From the NCBI RefSeq assembly GCF_046097065.1, contig NZ_CP175563.1, forward strand, positions 310,001 to 374,000: DNA of 64,000 nt, written 5' to 3'. The translations under genes were made by a program, and so were the position numbers. Positions 54,496-62,654 of this stretch are shown here, one piece after another (position 1 is the stretch's first letter; the number at the start of each line of letters is the position of its first letter). The notes under the pieces were generated by a model. It made no database searches, was not told the origin of the DNA, and worked only from the letters and a program-made list of their open reading frames with translations. The DNA comes from Syntrophus buswellii (lineage in GTDB: Bacteria; Desulfobacterota; Syntrophia; Syntrophales; Syntrophaceae).

Positions 54496-54615
54496 AAACG
54501 ATTTCCTTCATAATCCTACCTGGAAAAACAAGATTTCAAAGGCCCGGCTTTCTTTACAAGGCTGCTTGAATGCGTTGAATTCCACATGTCATTAAAAGAG
54601 CAAGGAACGTGACCT

Positions 54616-55254
54616 GTGCTGGCCCTGATGACCATTTTTTTTTCATCCTTTGTGATTGCCCTTTCCGGAGCCATGATGCCCGGCCCGATGCTGACGGCCA
54701 CAATCAGCGAAAGCGCGCGCCGGGGATTCTGGACGGGTCCCTTGATTGTTGCCGGCCACGGAATTCTGGAACTGGCGCTGCTCGCCGCCCTGATGATCGG
54801 CCTGGCGCCTCTTCTCCTCAAAGAAGGGGTCTTTACCGGGATTGCCCTTTCCGGATCCGTGATTCTTCTCTGGATGGCCTGTGGAATGTTTCGGTCGTTG
54901 CCTTCCCTGAGCCTGTCCTGGCAGGATTCGGGAGGGAAGAAGCAGGGGCGCCTGATGGTGTACGGGGTTCTGTTGAGCCTCGCCAATCCGTACTGGTATA
55001 TCTGGTGGGCCACGATTGGCCTGGGATACATCGCCCAGTGCCGAATGTCGGGGATCGTGGGGATTGCCTTTTTCTTTTCCGGTCACATCCTTGGGGATCT
55101 TGCGTTTTACGCCCTTGTTTCGGGGACCGTGGCCAAGGGCCGCTCCTTCCTCAGTGATCGGCTCTATCGGAATGTGCTGGGCGGCTGCGCCGTTTTCCTG
55201 GTTGCTTTCGCCTTTTATTTCGCCTTTTTGGGCCTGAGGAATATCCTGTCCTGA
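54616..55254 (+). CDS. LysE-family translocator
   Basis: Amino-acid exporter-like inner-membrane protein, 212 residues and six hydrophobic segments. ALSGAMMPGPMLTATISESA (about 15-34) is the PGP motif of the LysE/RhtB superfamily. Start GTG 54616; no strong ribosome site. The substrate is unknown. NPYWYIWWATIG at about 120-131 is also family-like. Confidence 0.88.
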   Translation: MLALMTIFFSSFVIALSGAMMPGPMLTATISESARRGFWTGPLIVAGHGILELALLAALMIGLAPLLLKEGVFTGIALSGSVILLWMACGMFRSLPSLSLSWQDSGGKKQGRLMVYGVLLSLANPYWYIWWATIGLGYIAQCRMSGIVGIAFFFSGHILGDLAFYALVSGTVAKGRSFLSDRLYRNVLGGCAVFLVAFAFYFAFLGLRNILS

Positions 55255-55320
55255 GGCACTGGCAGTAAGGCCGGCCCTGGAAGCCGGTCATAACATGTTG
55301 GTTAACGTGGAGGTTACGGC

Positions 55321-56181
55321 ATGGACACGAACATTTCTTGGAACAGCAGGAAACGGTTACCTACTCCCCTCAAAATCTTTTCGTGGAGGGGGATTGCAGG
55401 CCTGATCCTCATCCTTTTCCTTTTGTCCTGCGCGGAGGTCCCCCTCACCGGGCGCAGCAGCCTGAGCCTTGTTCCCGATTCCCAGGTGGTGACCATGAGC
55501 TATCAGCAATATGCCGATGTTCTGAAAAAATCAAAGCTGTCCAACGATGCGGCAAAAGTGCAGATGGTTCGGAGGGTCGGTGCGAGGATCGCCAGCGCCG
55601 CGGAATCCTTTCTGAGAGAATCCGGTAACGGAGGGGATATCGCCCTGTACAAATGGGAGTTCAATCTGATCGAAGACGACAAGACGGTGAACGCCTGGTG
55701 CATGCCCGGTGGGAAAATAGCCGTTTATACGGGGATCCTGCCCATCACGCGGGATGAAACAGGCCTGGCCGTCGTGGTGGGTCACGAGGTTGCCCATGCC
55801 ATCGCCAAACACGGAAACGAACGGATGAGCCAGGGACTGCTCGTTCAGCTCGGGGGCATAGGGTTGTCCGCCGCCCTGTCCACTCAGGCGGCGGCAACGC
55901 AGGAGCTTTTTCTTCAGCTTTACGGAGTAGGCTCAAACGTCGGATACATCCTGCCCTACAGCCGTCTGCAGGAAAACGAGGCAGACCGGATCGGCCTGGT
56001 GCTCATGGCCAAGGCCGGCTACGATCCCAGGGCGGCCGTAACGCTCTGGCAGCGGATGAATGCTCAGGGCGGGGGGCGTTCGGTTGAATTTCTGTCCACA
56101 CATCCGGCTCCGACAAACCGGATCGCCAACATTCAGGCCCTTATTCCCGAGGCGATGCGCTATTATCGGAAACCCCAGTAA
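55321..56181 (+). CDS. M48-family metalloprotease, lipoprotein
   Basis: A 286-residue periplasmic zinc protease of the LoiP/YcaL type. Signal (about 24-36) and lipobox LLSC with Cys37; zinc motif HEVAH at 155-159 and the third ligand Glu in QENEADRIGL; NAWCMPGGKIAVYTGIL just before is typical. GGAGGT precedes the ATG. Such proteins take part in outer-membrane quality control. Confidence 0.92.
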   Translation: MDTNISWNSRKRLPTPLKIFSWRGIAGLILILFLLSCAEVPLTGRSSLSLVPDSQVVTMSYQQYADVLKKSKLSNDAAKVQMVRRVGARIASAAESFLRESGNGGDIALYKWEFNLIEDDKTVNAWCMPGGKIAVYTGILPITRDETGLAVVVGHEVAHAIAKHGNERMSQGLLVQLGGIGLSAALSTQAAATQELFLQLYGVGSNVGYILPYSRLQENEADRIGLVLMAKAGYDPRAAVTLWQRMNAQGGGRSVEFLSTHPAPTNRIANIQALIPEAMRYYRKPQ

Positions 56182-56189
56182 CCGAGTCC

Positions 56190-56885
56190 TTAAGCGCTCA
56201 AAATCATCCTGGCGTCCACGACGACGCACCCATCGGGATAGGCCAGCACAGGATTGAAATCCAGTTCGGCAAGTTCCGGAACCCTGCACATCAGGTTGCC
56301 CGCATTCACAATGAGTCGAGCCAGGGTTCCCAGATCGCAGGGCGGGGCGCCGCGGACGCCTGCCAGAAGTTCGCTGGCCTTCGTATCCCTGATCTGCCGC
56401 AGAGCCTCTTCCTCATCGAAGGGCGCCATCCGGAAAGAAACGTCCTTGAAGACCTCGATGAGAATCCCCCCTGATCCGAACATGATCATCGGGCCGAAGA
56501 CGTCATCCCTGAGACCTCCAACGGCCACTTCCACCCCCCTGGGCATGGCCTTCTGAACGAGGACGCCGTCAACGGCCACATGGCCGGCTTTTTCTCGAAC
56601 ATTGGCCAGGAGCCGGTCGTATGCCTTTCGAAGATCGGCGGGAGAGGTGATGCCGACAAGGACTCCCCCGAAATCGGACTTGTGGACGACTTCAGGGGAG
56701 ACGATCTTCAGAACAAGGGGGAACCCCAGATCTTCGCCGGCCTGCCTCGCCTCTTCCCAATTTCCGGCAAGACGGGCAGGGGCGAAGGGAATGCCGAATT
56801 CCCCGCACAGCCCATAGGCTTCATGTTCAGGCAAAAGCTTCCTTCCCGCTTTCAGAGCCCTCTGAACAACTTCGTGGCAGCCCAT
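56190..56885 (-). CDS. Acyl-CoA synthetase (ADP-forming), beta-type ATP-grasp subunit
   Basis: ATP-grasp subunit of an ADP-forming acyl-CoA synthetase, 231 residues: LVLKIVSPEVVHKSDFGGV (ATP/Mg loop), MFGSGGILIEVFKDVSFRMA and ELDFNPVLAYPDGCVVVDAR. It follows the split alpha subunit by 45 bases on the same strand. The family converts acyl-CoA, ADP and phosphate to acid and ATP, an energy-conserving step; this alpha-beta pair is likely one enzyme. Confidence 0.9.
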   Translation of the reverse strand: MGCHEVVQRALKAGRKLLPEHEAYGLCGEFGIPFAPARLAGNWEEARQAGEDLGFPLVLKIVSPEVVHKSDFGGVLVGITSPADLRKAYDRLLANVREKAGHVAVDGVLVQKAMPRGVEVAVGGLRDDVFGPMIMFGSGGILIEVFKDVSFRMAPFDEEEALRQIRDTKASELLAGVRGAPPCDLGTLARLIVNAGNLMCRVPELAELDFNPVLAYPDGCVVVDARMILSA

Positions 56886-56930
56886 TTCTCCCTCCTCTGC
56901 CGGAATGGCCTCACGCTTCAGAACAGCCGC

Positions 56931-57389
56931 TTAGTGTTCATCAAACCGTGATTTGTACCGGCTGTAACGGACCATATTGATCATCACTTTTGCCGCAATG
57001 TCCGGGTACTCGATGGTGGGCATTCCGGCTTCCTCCATCCGGTTCCTCAACCGGGGAACGGAAGAGCCGAAGCCGATGACGGAGAGAAGGGGTTTCCTTT
57101 CTTCCGGGGCGAAGGATTCATAGGCGGCGATGATGTTTTCCGCCAGGGCATCTTCATCCATGAAAAGAGGAGGCGTGGTAAGATAGATCACACCGGAAAC
57201 GGCCGGATCCCCCAGAACAATTTTCAATACCTCGCGATGCTGCGCTTCCGTAAAGGAGGGGGTTGTGTCGATGAACCCCTCCGGCTTGCCGATATTGGCT
57301 GCCGGGATCAGAATGGTCCGCAGCTCGGATTTTGTTTTCTCCGAAAGTCTGGCCAACCGGACAGCTCCGGAAGAGACCAGTTCATCCAC
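56931..57389 (-). CDS. ADP-forming acyl-CoA synthetase alpha subunit, C-terminal part (frameshifted)
   Basis: 152 residues from GTG 57389 (VDELVSSGAVRLARLSEKTK) to the stop. It is the third domain of the alpha subunit, with FIDTTPSFTEAQHREVLKIV and VSGVIYLTTPPLF. It overlaps the N-terminal part by 8 bases and continues it in another frame; removing one G from the eight-G run (57405-57412) joins the two as LGGPGTLCVDEL, which matches the family. Whether translated alone is doubtful. Confidence 0.8.
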   Translation of the reverse strand: MDELVSSGAVRLARLSEKTKSELRTILIPAANIGKPEGFIDTTPSFTEAQHREVLKIVLGDPAVSGVIYLTTPPLFMDEDALAENIIAAYESFAPEERKPLLSVIGFGSSVPRLRNRMEEAGMPTIEYPDIAAKVMINMVRYSRYKSRFDEH

Positions 57390-58368
57390 GCACAGGGTTC
57401 CCGGCCCCCCCCAGAACGGTCAAGACACAGATCGAATTTCCTCTGGGTAACGGCATTTTGGCAAAAGCGGCGGCAGTATAATAAAACTCGATGACGCTTT
57501 CGGCCAGGACGACACCCGCCTGCCGGAAGACCCCCTGATACATTTCAAATCTGCCGGCCAGAGAACCGGTATGACTCGCCGCGGCCACGGAGCCGATTCC
57601 GGTTTTTCCCGCCTTCAAGGCGACGATCGGCTTTTTCCTGGACACGTGAGCCGCCGTTTCGACGAGGGCGCGCCCCTGCCTTGTCCCCTCGAGGTAAAGG
57701 GCGATTACCGACGTACGGTCGTCATCGGCGAGGTAGCCAAGGAGCTCGACGACATTCACGTCCGACATGTTGCCCAGGGACACGAATTTGCTCAGCCCCA
57801 CAAGCCTTCCAGGCTCCGCCCACTTCAGGTAGGAGACCGCAAAGGCCCCGCTCTGGGTGATGATCGAAAGACCGCCCCTTCGATAGGCGCCGATATCGAA
57901 ATTTGTATTGACCCCGGAATAGGTGTCCATCACTCCCAGGCAGTTCGGTCCCACCACCCGGATCCCTCTGGGAACGAGGACGTCCAGCAGGGCTTTCTCG
58001 CGGGACCGGCCCTGGTCCGTTCCCAACTCGCTGAAGCCTGCGGAAACGACCACGGCAGCGGAAATGTCGCCTTTCCCGTCTTTCCGCCGCGCAATGGCCC
58101 GGGCCGCCTCGACACAATCATCGGCAGGCAGAACCATCACCACGAGATCGATCCGGCCGGTAATCTTCTCCAGGCTCCTGTAACACTGAAAGCCCAGGAT
58201 GGATTCAGATGCGGCATTGACAGGGTAAACGTTTCCTGTGAAGCCCGCAGCCCTCAAGTTTTCAACGATTGAATGGCCGGGCTTTCCCTTTTTAGCGGAG
58301 GCTCCCATGATCGCAACCCCCCTGCCGTTGAACAAACCATCCAGGGATTTCCTGGCCGTCGTTTCCAT
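57382..58368 (-). CDS. ADP-forming acyl-CoA synthetase alpha subunit, N-terminal part (frameshifted)
   Basis: Start ATG 58368 (METTARKSLDGLF), with AGAAGG upstream. A CoA-binding Rossmann domain (VAIMGASAKKGKPGHSIVEN) and the first succinyl-CoA ligase domain (GPNCLGVMD, SIITQSGAFAVSYL), with the phosphorylated His in AASHTGSLAGR. The frame breaks at an eight-G run and ends GAGNPVRG after 328 residues. The His loop is intact, so the enzyme would be active if the frame were restored. Confidence 0.85.
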   Translation of the reverse strand: METTARKSLDGLFNGRGVAIMGASAKKGKPGHSIVENLRAAGFTGNVYPVNAASESILGFQCYRSLEKITGRIDLVVMVLPADDCVEAARAIARRKDGKGDISAAVVVSAGFSELGTDQGRSREKALLDVLVPRGIRVVGPNCLGVMDTYSGVNTNFDIGAYRRGGLSIITQSGAFAVSYLKWAEPGRLVGLSKFVSLGNMSDVNVVELLGYLADDDRTSVIALYLEGTRQGRALVETAAHVSRKKPIVALKAGKTGIGSVAAASHTGSLAGRFEMYQGVFRQAGVVLAESVIEFYYTAAAFAKMPLPRGNSICVLTVLGGAGNPVRG

Positions 58369-58489
58369 TTCCTTCTCCCGGTTCCTTGAATGTCCTTCTC
58401 TTTTTGGAGCCTGCCCGTTTCGGGGACGTTCCCGGCTCAAACCCCGGGCTTTCGAATGTGATCCCTTTCGTTCGGCGGGGAAGCCCCTT

Positions 58490-58531
58490 TACCTTTTTAA
58501 AGGTATATGAAACAGGGGGAAGATAAGTCAA
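58490..58531 (-). promoter_or_regulatory. Promoter with overlapping palindromic operator before the acyl-CoA synthetase
   Basis: On the minus strand TTGACT (58531-58526), 18 bases, TATACC (58507-58502). The palindrome TACCTTT-TT-AAAGGTA (58490-58505) covers the -10 box and start site, the classic position for a repressor. It lies about 120 bases before the alpha-subunit ATG. The stretch between 58369 and 58739 holds no gene; the radical SAM gene begins on the other side. Confidence 0.5.
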
Positions 58532-58739
58532 GGAGGATCTTGGGCCGTTACGGCATGGAGTTTCGTGCCCCCTGGGGGATTGCGGGATACGCCGTTGAAG
58601 AAGTCCCTCCTTGGGCTCTGGTCTGATTCCGAAAAATGGTATAGGATATCACTGGAATTCAGGGGAAATTTCCTTTGTCTAGGCGGCTTTTACCCATTGA
58701 GATCGGGTTGTCTGACCCGGTAAAGCGGAGGGCTCGTTT

Positions 58740-59648
58740 ATGAACCGGCCATCATACCTCTTTCTGTACCGCGAAGGAATATTGCAGGAACGAATTGAGC
58801 AGGCCATGGCGCTGATTTCTCCCTCCTGCCGGCTCTGCCCGCGCAACTGCGGCGTGGACCGGCTGGCGGGAAAAGCAGGAATCTGCAGAACCGGCGACCA
58901 AGCCGTCGTTGCCAGTTACTCTCCCCATTTCGGGGAGGAGGCCCCGCTCGTGGGAACCTGCGGTTCCGGAACGGTTTTTTTCAGTTCCTGCAGCCTCCTG
59001 TGCTCGTTCTGCCAGAACTATGAGATCAGTCACTGTCTTGCCGGCAAGGCCGTTGAGCCCGGTGAGCTGGCGGCCATGATGATCGCCTTGAAGAAAATGA
59101 AATGTCACAATATCAATCTTGTGACTCCGACCCACGTGGTTCCGCAGATTCTGCAGGCGTTGGTTCCGGCCATCGAGCAGGGGCTGGACATACCTCTGGT
59201 TTACAACTGCGGCGGTTATGAAAGCGTGGAAACCCTGAAACTGCTGGAGGGGATTGTCGACATCTATCTGCCGGACTTCAAATTCTGGGATAACGCCTGG
59301 GCGCGGCGCTTCTGCCATGTTTCGGATTACCGGGAACAGGCGGCAAAGGCGCTCAAGGAGATGCACCGCCAGGTGGGTGACCTACGGTGCGACGAAGCCG
59401 GGCTTGCCGTGCGGGGGCTTCTCGTGCGTCATCTGGTCATGCCGGACGATATCGCCGGTTCCCGTGACGTCATGAATTTTCTGTCCCGGGAGATCTCTCC
59501 TTCCACCTGTGTCAACGTCATGGGACAGTACCGCCCCTGTGGACTTTCCCACAGGGATGAGCGGATCAACCGGCGCATTACGGCGGCGGAACTGGCCGAT
59601 GCCGTCAAGGCGGCGTTGTCTGCCGGCCTTTGCCTCCTGGATGAATGA
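58740..59648 (+). CDS. Radical SAM protein (PflA-like/AmmeMemo-type)
   Basis: A 302-residue radical SAM protein. The 4Fe-4S Cys84, Cys88 and Cys91 are in SSCSLLCSFCQNYEIS. Before it are four more Cys (30, 33, 37, 49 in CRLCPRNCGVDRLAGKAGIC), which could bind an additional cluster. KMKCHNINLVTPTHVVPQIL and YLPDFKFWDNAWARRF belong to the pyruvate-formate-lyase-activating-like branch. Target unknown; no glycyl-radical enzyme or AMMECR1 gene is nearby. Confidence 0.9.
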   Translation: MNRPSYLFLYREGILQERIEQAMALISPSCRLCPRNCGVDRLAGKAGICRTGDQAVVASYSPHFGEEAPLVGTCGSGTVFFSSCSLLCSFCQNYEISHCLAGKAVEPGELAAMMIALKKMKCHNINLVTPTHVVPQILQALVPAIEQGLDIPLVYNCGGYESVETLKLLEGIVDIYLPDFKFWDNAWARRFCHVSDYREQAAKALKEMHRQVGDLRCDEAGLAVRGLLVRHLVMPDDIAGSRDVMNFLSREISPSTCVNVMGQYRPCGLSHRDERINRRITAAELADAVKAALSAGLCLLDE

Positions 59649-59993
59649 ATGAGCTTTTCCGGGGCAGCCCTGGGGACCGGCTACTTTCTTCCCAGGTGGA
59701 TAGTCCGGATGGATACTTATTATTCACTGTGCCCCGGGGCTTTCCCGGGTGAACGTCTGCAACGAGCTCATATCGCGCGGTTCTTTTTTATGGGGATGTT
59801 CCGGACCCTTCGGCACACTCCCTGCTGAAGAAAAGGTCATGAATGAGGTTTCAAGGACATCGTGGTCAAAGAACATATCCCGCACGGAGGCCGTTGTCCT
59901 CTCCGGTCCGCGGGAGCTTTCGGGGAATGAAAGGCAGAAAACGTGTTGGTATCCGGCAAAGGAAAAAAGGGAAGGCAACGGCTCAAAAAGGGG
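59649..59993. other. Intergenic region without a supported gene
   Basis: 345 bases between the radical SAM and glycine-zipper genes. Only short, overlapping frames without ribosome sites are seen. A GC-rich self-complementary CCCCGGGGC with CCCGGG nearby (about 59731-59750) may form a small hairpin; no convincing promoter is found. Confidence 0.5.
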
Positions 59994-60560
59994 ATGTCAT
60001 GGTTTTGTTTCGGAATTTTGCTTTTCCTGACCGCTGCGGGGCTGACGTCCTGCTATTGCGGACCCTCTGCCGCGGTCGTGCCGTCCCCTGCCGGTGACGG
60101 CGATCATGCCAGTCTGCCTCTGAACCAGCTGTACTTTTACCCGAACAAGGGGCAAACGGTTGAAAAGCAGTCTCGCGACCATTACGAATGCTACAACTGG
60201 GCGGTGAAGATGACGGGATTTGACCCGGGGAAATCGGCCATTCCCAGGAATCAGCGCGTCAGCGTGGTGCCGATGCCGACGCCGGGATGGGATACCGTCA
60301 CGATGTCCATTGCCGGTGCGGTGCTGGGTGCGCTGATCGGCGGCCCTTATCATGCCGGGGAGGGCGCGCTGATCGGCGCAGCAGGGGGAGCCGTGGTCGG
60401 GGCTGCTTCCGACGTGGCAAGGCAGGAATCGGCGCGGCGGATCGAGGAATCCTATAATGCGCAGACCCGCACCCGGGATGCCCAGCTTGCAGGGCAGGCG
60501 GGCCGTTTCCGAAGGGCGATGTCCGCCTGCATGGAAGGCCGGGGTTACACGGTGCGTTGA
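59994..60560 (+). CDS. Glycine-zipper lipoprotein with YEC-WAV-TGFDP motif
   Basis: Start ATG 59994 (MSWFCFGILLFLTAAG) after AAAAAGGGG; the frame opens at 59943. Lipobox LTSC, Cys20. DHYECYNWAVKMTGFDP at about 72-88 recurs in the next protein, as does AMSACMEGRGYTV at the C-terminus. Residues about 112-148 are a glycine zipper (AGAVLGALIGG, GEGALIGAAGGAVVGAA), a membrane-associated motif of outer-membrane proteins. 188 residues. Family name not certain. Confidence 0.8.
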   Translation: MSWFCFGILLFLTAAGLTSCYCGPSAAVVPSPAGDGDHASLPLNQLYFYPNKGQTVEKQSRDHYECYNWAVKMTGFDPGKSAIPRNQRVSVVPMPTPGWDTVTMSIAGAVLGALIGGPYHAGEGALIGAAGGAVVGAASDVARQESARRIEESYNAQTRTRDAQLAGQAGRFRRAMSACMEGRGYTVR

Positions 60561-60602
60561 CAGAGCAAGCCCCCCGGGAAATGTTCAGGGAGGTGGAGAG
60601 TC

Positions 60603-61337
60603 ATGATGAATTTATTCCAAAAAAAAGGATCCGCAGCCAGGGGGTGGATGTCGGTTCTTCTGACGGGGATTGTGCTGCTTTGCTGGTCAACGGCGGCAGA
60701 GTCTGCGGATCGAGGAGTGCGGCACGGTTCCGGCGGCAAGTCGTACAGAAATGCCCCCGCTTCCGCCCAGCGGGCCGTTCCAGGCGGCAGCCACTCCCGT
60801 GAGTATCGGGATACGCGCTATCATCACAACCGCAGCTATCCCGTCCACGGCCAATCCTATCGAAAAGCGCCCCGGCACTCCCATCATGTGCATCATGGCG
60901 GGCGTCACTATTACTATTCAAGGGGTGTCTGGTACCGCCCCTACGGCGCCTATTTTTCCGTCGTAATTCCCCCTCCGGGCCTGTATGTTTCTTTCCTCCC
61001 GCCTTATTACACCACGGTATGGGCGGGCGGGGTTCCCTATTATTACGCCAACGAAGTCTATTACACCCACCGGGGGGCCGGCTATGTCGTCGTTCCGCCG
61101 CCGAAGGATGAGGCCAGCCAGGTGCCGCCGCCGGCGGATGATTTGTTCATCTATCCCCGCCTGAATCAGAGCGAGCAGCAGCAGGCGGATGACCGGTATG
61201 AATGCCATCAGTGGGCTGTCGAGCAGACGGGTTTCGATCCGACGCAGCCGCCCGAAGCGCAGACGAAGGGGACGCAAGCGGACTATCTGCGGGCGATGTC
61301 TGCCTGCCTCGACGGTCGCGGGTACACCGTGAAATAA
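60603..61337 (+). CDS. Secreted His/Tyr-rich protein with YEC-WAV-TGFDP motif
   Basis: A 244-residue exported protein. A signal peptide (about 12-34, ending AAESA), a His/Arg/Tyr-rich low-complexity stretch (about 38-110), a Tyr/Pro-rich middle (PPPGLYVSFLPPYYTTVW), and the motif DDRYECHQWAVEQTGFDP (about 198-215) with AMSACLDGRGYTVK at the end. These last two match the preceding protein, so the pair share a domain. I am not sure of the family; it resembles a DUF6515-type. GGAGG precedes the ATG. Confidence 0.8.
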   Translation: MMNLFQKKGSAARGWMSVLLTGIVLLCWSTAAESADRGVRHGSGGKSYRNAPASAQRAVPGGSHSREYRDTRYHHNRSYPVHGQSYRKAPRHSHHVHHGGRHYYYSRGVWYRPYGAYFSVVIPPPGLYVSFLPPYYTTVWAGGVPYYYANEVYYTHRGAGYVVVPPPKDEASQVPPPADDLFIYPRLNQSEQQQADDRYECHQWAVEQTGFDPTQPPEAQTKGTQADYLRAMSACLDGRGYTVK

Positions 61338-61561
61338 TCCGCAAATAAGATCCTCATCAGCGTTCCCATGTGCTGCCGGGATCATTTCGTCTCAAGGTCG
61401 ATGGAGTGTCAGGCGGATGATGTCCGCGGACTTCTCTTTTTCGATTTGAAGATCGCACCGGGATGAGGGGCAGGTCTGTGCCATCGACCCCACAGATCCG
61501 CCAAAGCACAGAGATTCCGGTTTCCCGGTTGTTCGAATGGGAAAAGCGTCACGCAGACCCG

Positions 61562-62182
61562 TCAAGCATTTTTCAGGACGATCCCCTCGACGATATTGGA
61601 CACATCCTCGCAGACATCGGTGGCTTCTTCGATCCGTTCAAAAATTTCCTTCCATTTGATCAGCTCGACCACGTCCTTCTCCTGTTCAAAGAGCCGGGAA
61701 ACCGCCCGTCTCAACACGATGTCCCCTTCGTTTTCCGCCGTATTGATTTCCACGCAGGCAGCAAGGATCATCGGGGCATTCTTCCTGTCCCGCAGGGCAT
61801 AGACCACCTCTTTCACCTTGGTTATGGCCTTGTTGAGAATCCGGGCCAGCTCCTTGAGCTCTTGCGCCGGTTCCTTGATCCTGTAAAGGGGCATCCGGAT
61901 GGCACAGGCCTCGATAATATCCATGACCGTGTCCATATTGTTCAGGAGCGCGTGGATGTCCTCCCGGTCAAAGGGGGTGAGAAAGGTCCGATGCATTTTC
62001 TCGTAGGTTTTGTGCGTGATGACATCGGCCTCGTGCTCGATTTCCTTGATCCGGGCGATCCTGGGTTCCGCCTGGTCGTAATGTTCCAGCATATCCATGA
62101 ACACAAGGCCGCCCTCTTCGATCTTAGCCGCCAGCTCTTCGAAGAGATCGAAAAATTTTTCTTCCCTGGGAATAAATCTCAT
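61562..62182 (-). CDS. DUF47/PhoU-like protein
   Basis: A 206-residue helical protein. Start ATG 62182 (MRFIPREEKFFDLFEEL), AAGGAG upstream; the frame opens earlier. FIPREEKFFDLFEELA and EIEHEADVITHKTYEKMHRT, then TPFDREDIHALLNNMDTVMD, are marks of the TIGR00153/DUF47 family, often beside a low-affinity phosphate transporter (Pit). No pit gene is visible in this window, so the partner is elsewhere or absent. Confidence 0.9.
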   Translation of the reverse strand: MRFIPREEKFFDLFEELAAKIEEGGLVFMDMLEHYDQAEPRIARIKEIEHEADVITHKTYEKMHRTFLTPFDREDIHALLNNMDTVMDIIEACAIRMPLYRIKEPAQELKELARILNKAITKVKEVVYALRDRKNAPMILAACVEINTAENEGDIVLRRAVSRLFEQEKDVVELIKWKEIFERIEEATDVCEDVSNIVEGIVLKNA

Positions 62183-62470
62183 CTGACGCCGTCTCCTTGC
62201 CTGGTTGTGAACATATTCCCGCTGCTTCACGGAATGTCTCAAGGCGGCTCGTTCCGCCCTCGGAGTTGCCGCGCCGTTTTTCCGGCTCTCTTGGAAAATC
62301 CGAAAACCCGGCAGTGTCATTCATAGCATCCTGCCGCCGGGATGTCTAGAGAAAGGGGCGCATGGCAGGAACAAACAGATGCGGGAATGAACCATGGCGG
62401 ATATCTGAAGGCGGGAATGGACTTCATTTGATTGTCCGGCAGCGCAAAGATGATCAGGAATGATAGTTGC

Positions 62471-62498
62471 TTGCCTGTTATTGTTAATGAAATAAAAT
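62471..62498 (+). promoter_or_regulatory. Possible promoter of the PAS sensor gene
   Basis: TTGCCT (62471-62476), 16 bases, TAAAAT (62493-62498), 157 bases before the ATG. It lies in the 472-base divergent gap (62183-62654), in which I see no gene. Confidence 0.35.
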
Positions 62499-62654
62499 AG
62501 TTCAATCCATGTTTTCTGTCGGGTAACGCGAGGCCGAACGCCTCATTTGACATGCAAAGAGGAATCAGTAGCCCCATAAAAAGTTGTCGTAACCCCAGCC
62601 ATGATTTCTTTTCCCCTCCCCGTCTTTCCCTTCGTCATGGCATAGGAGCTCAGG

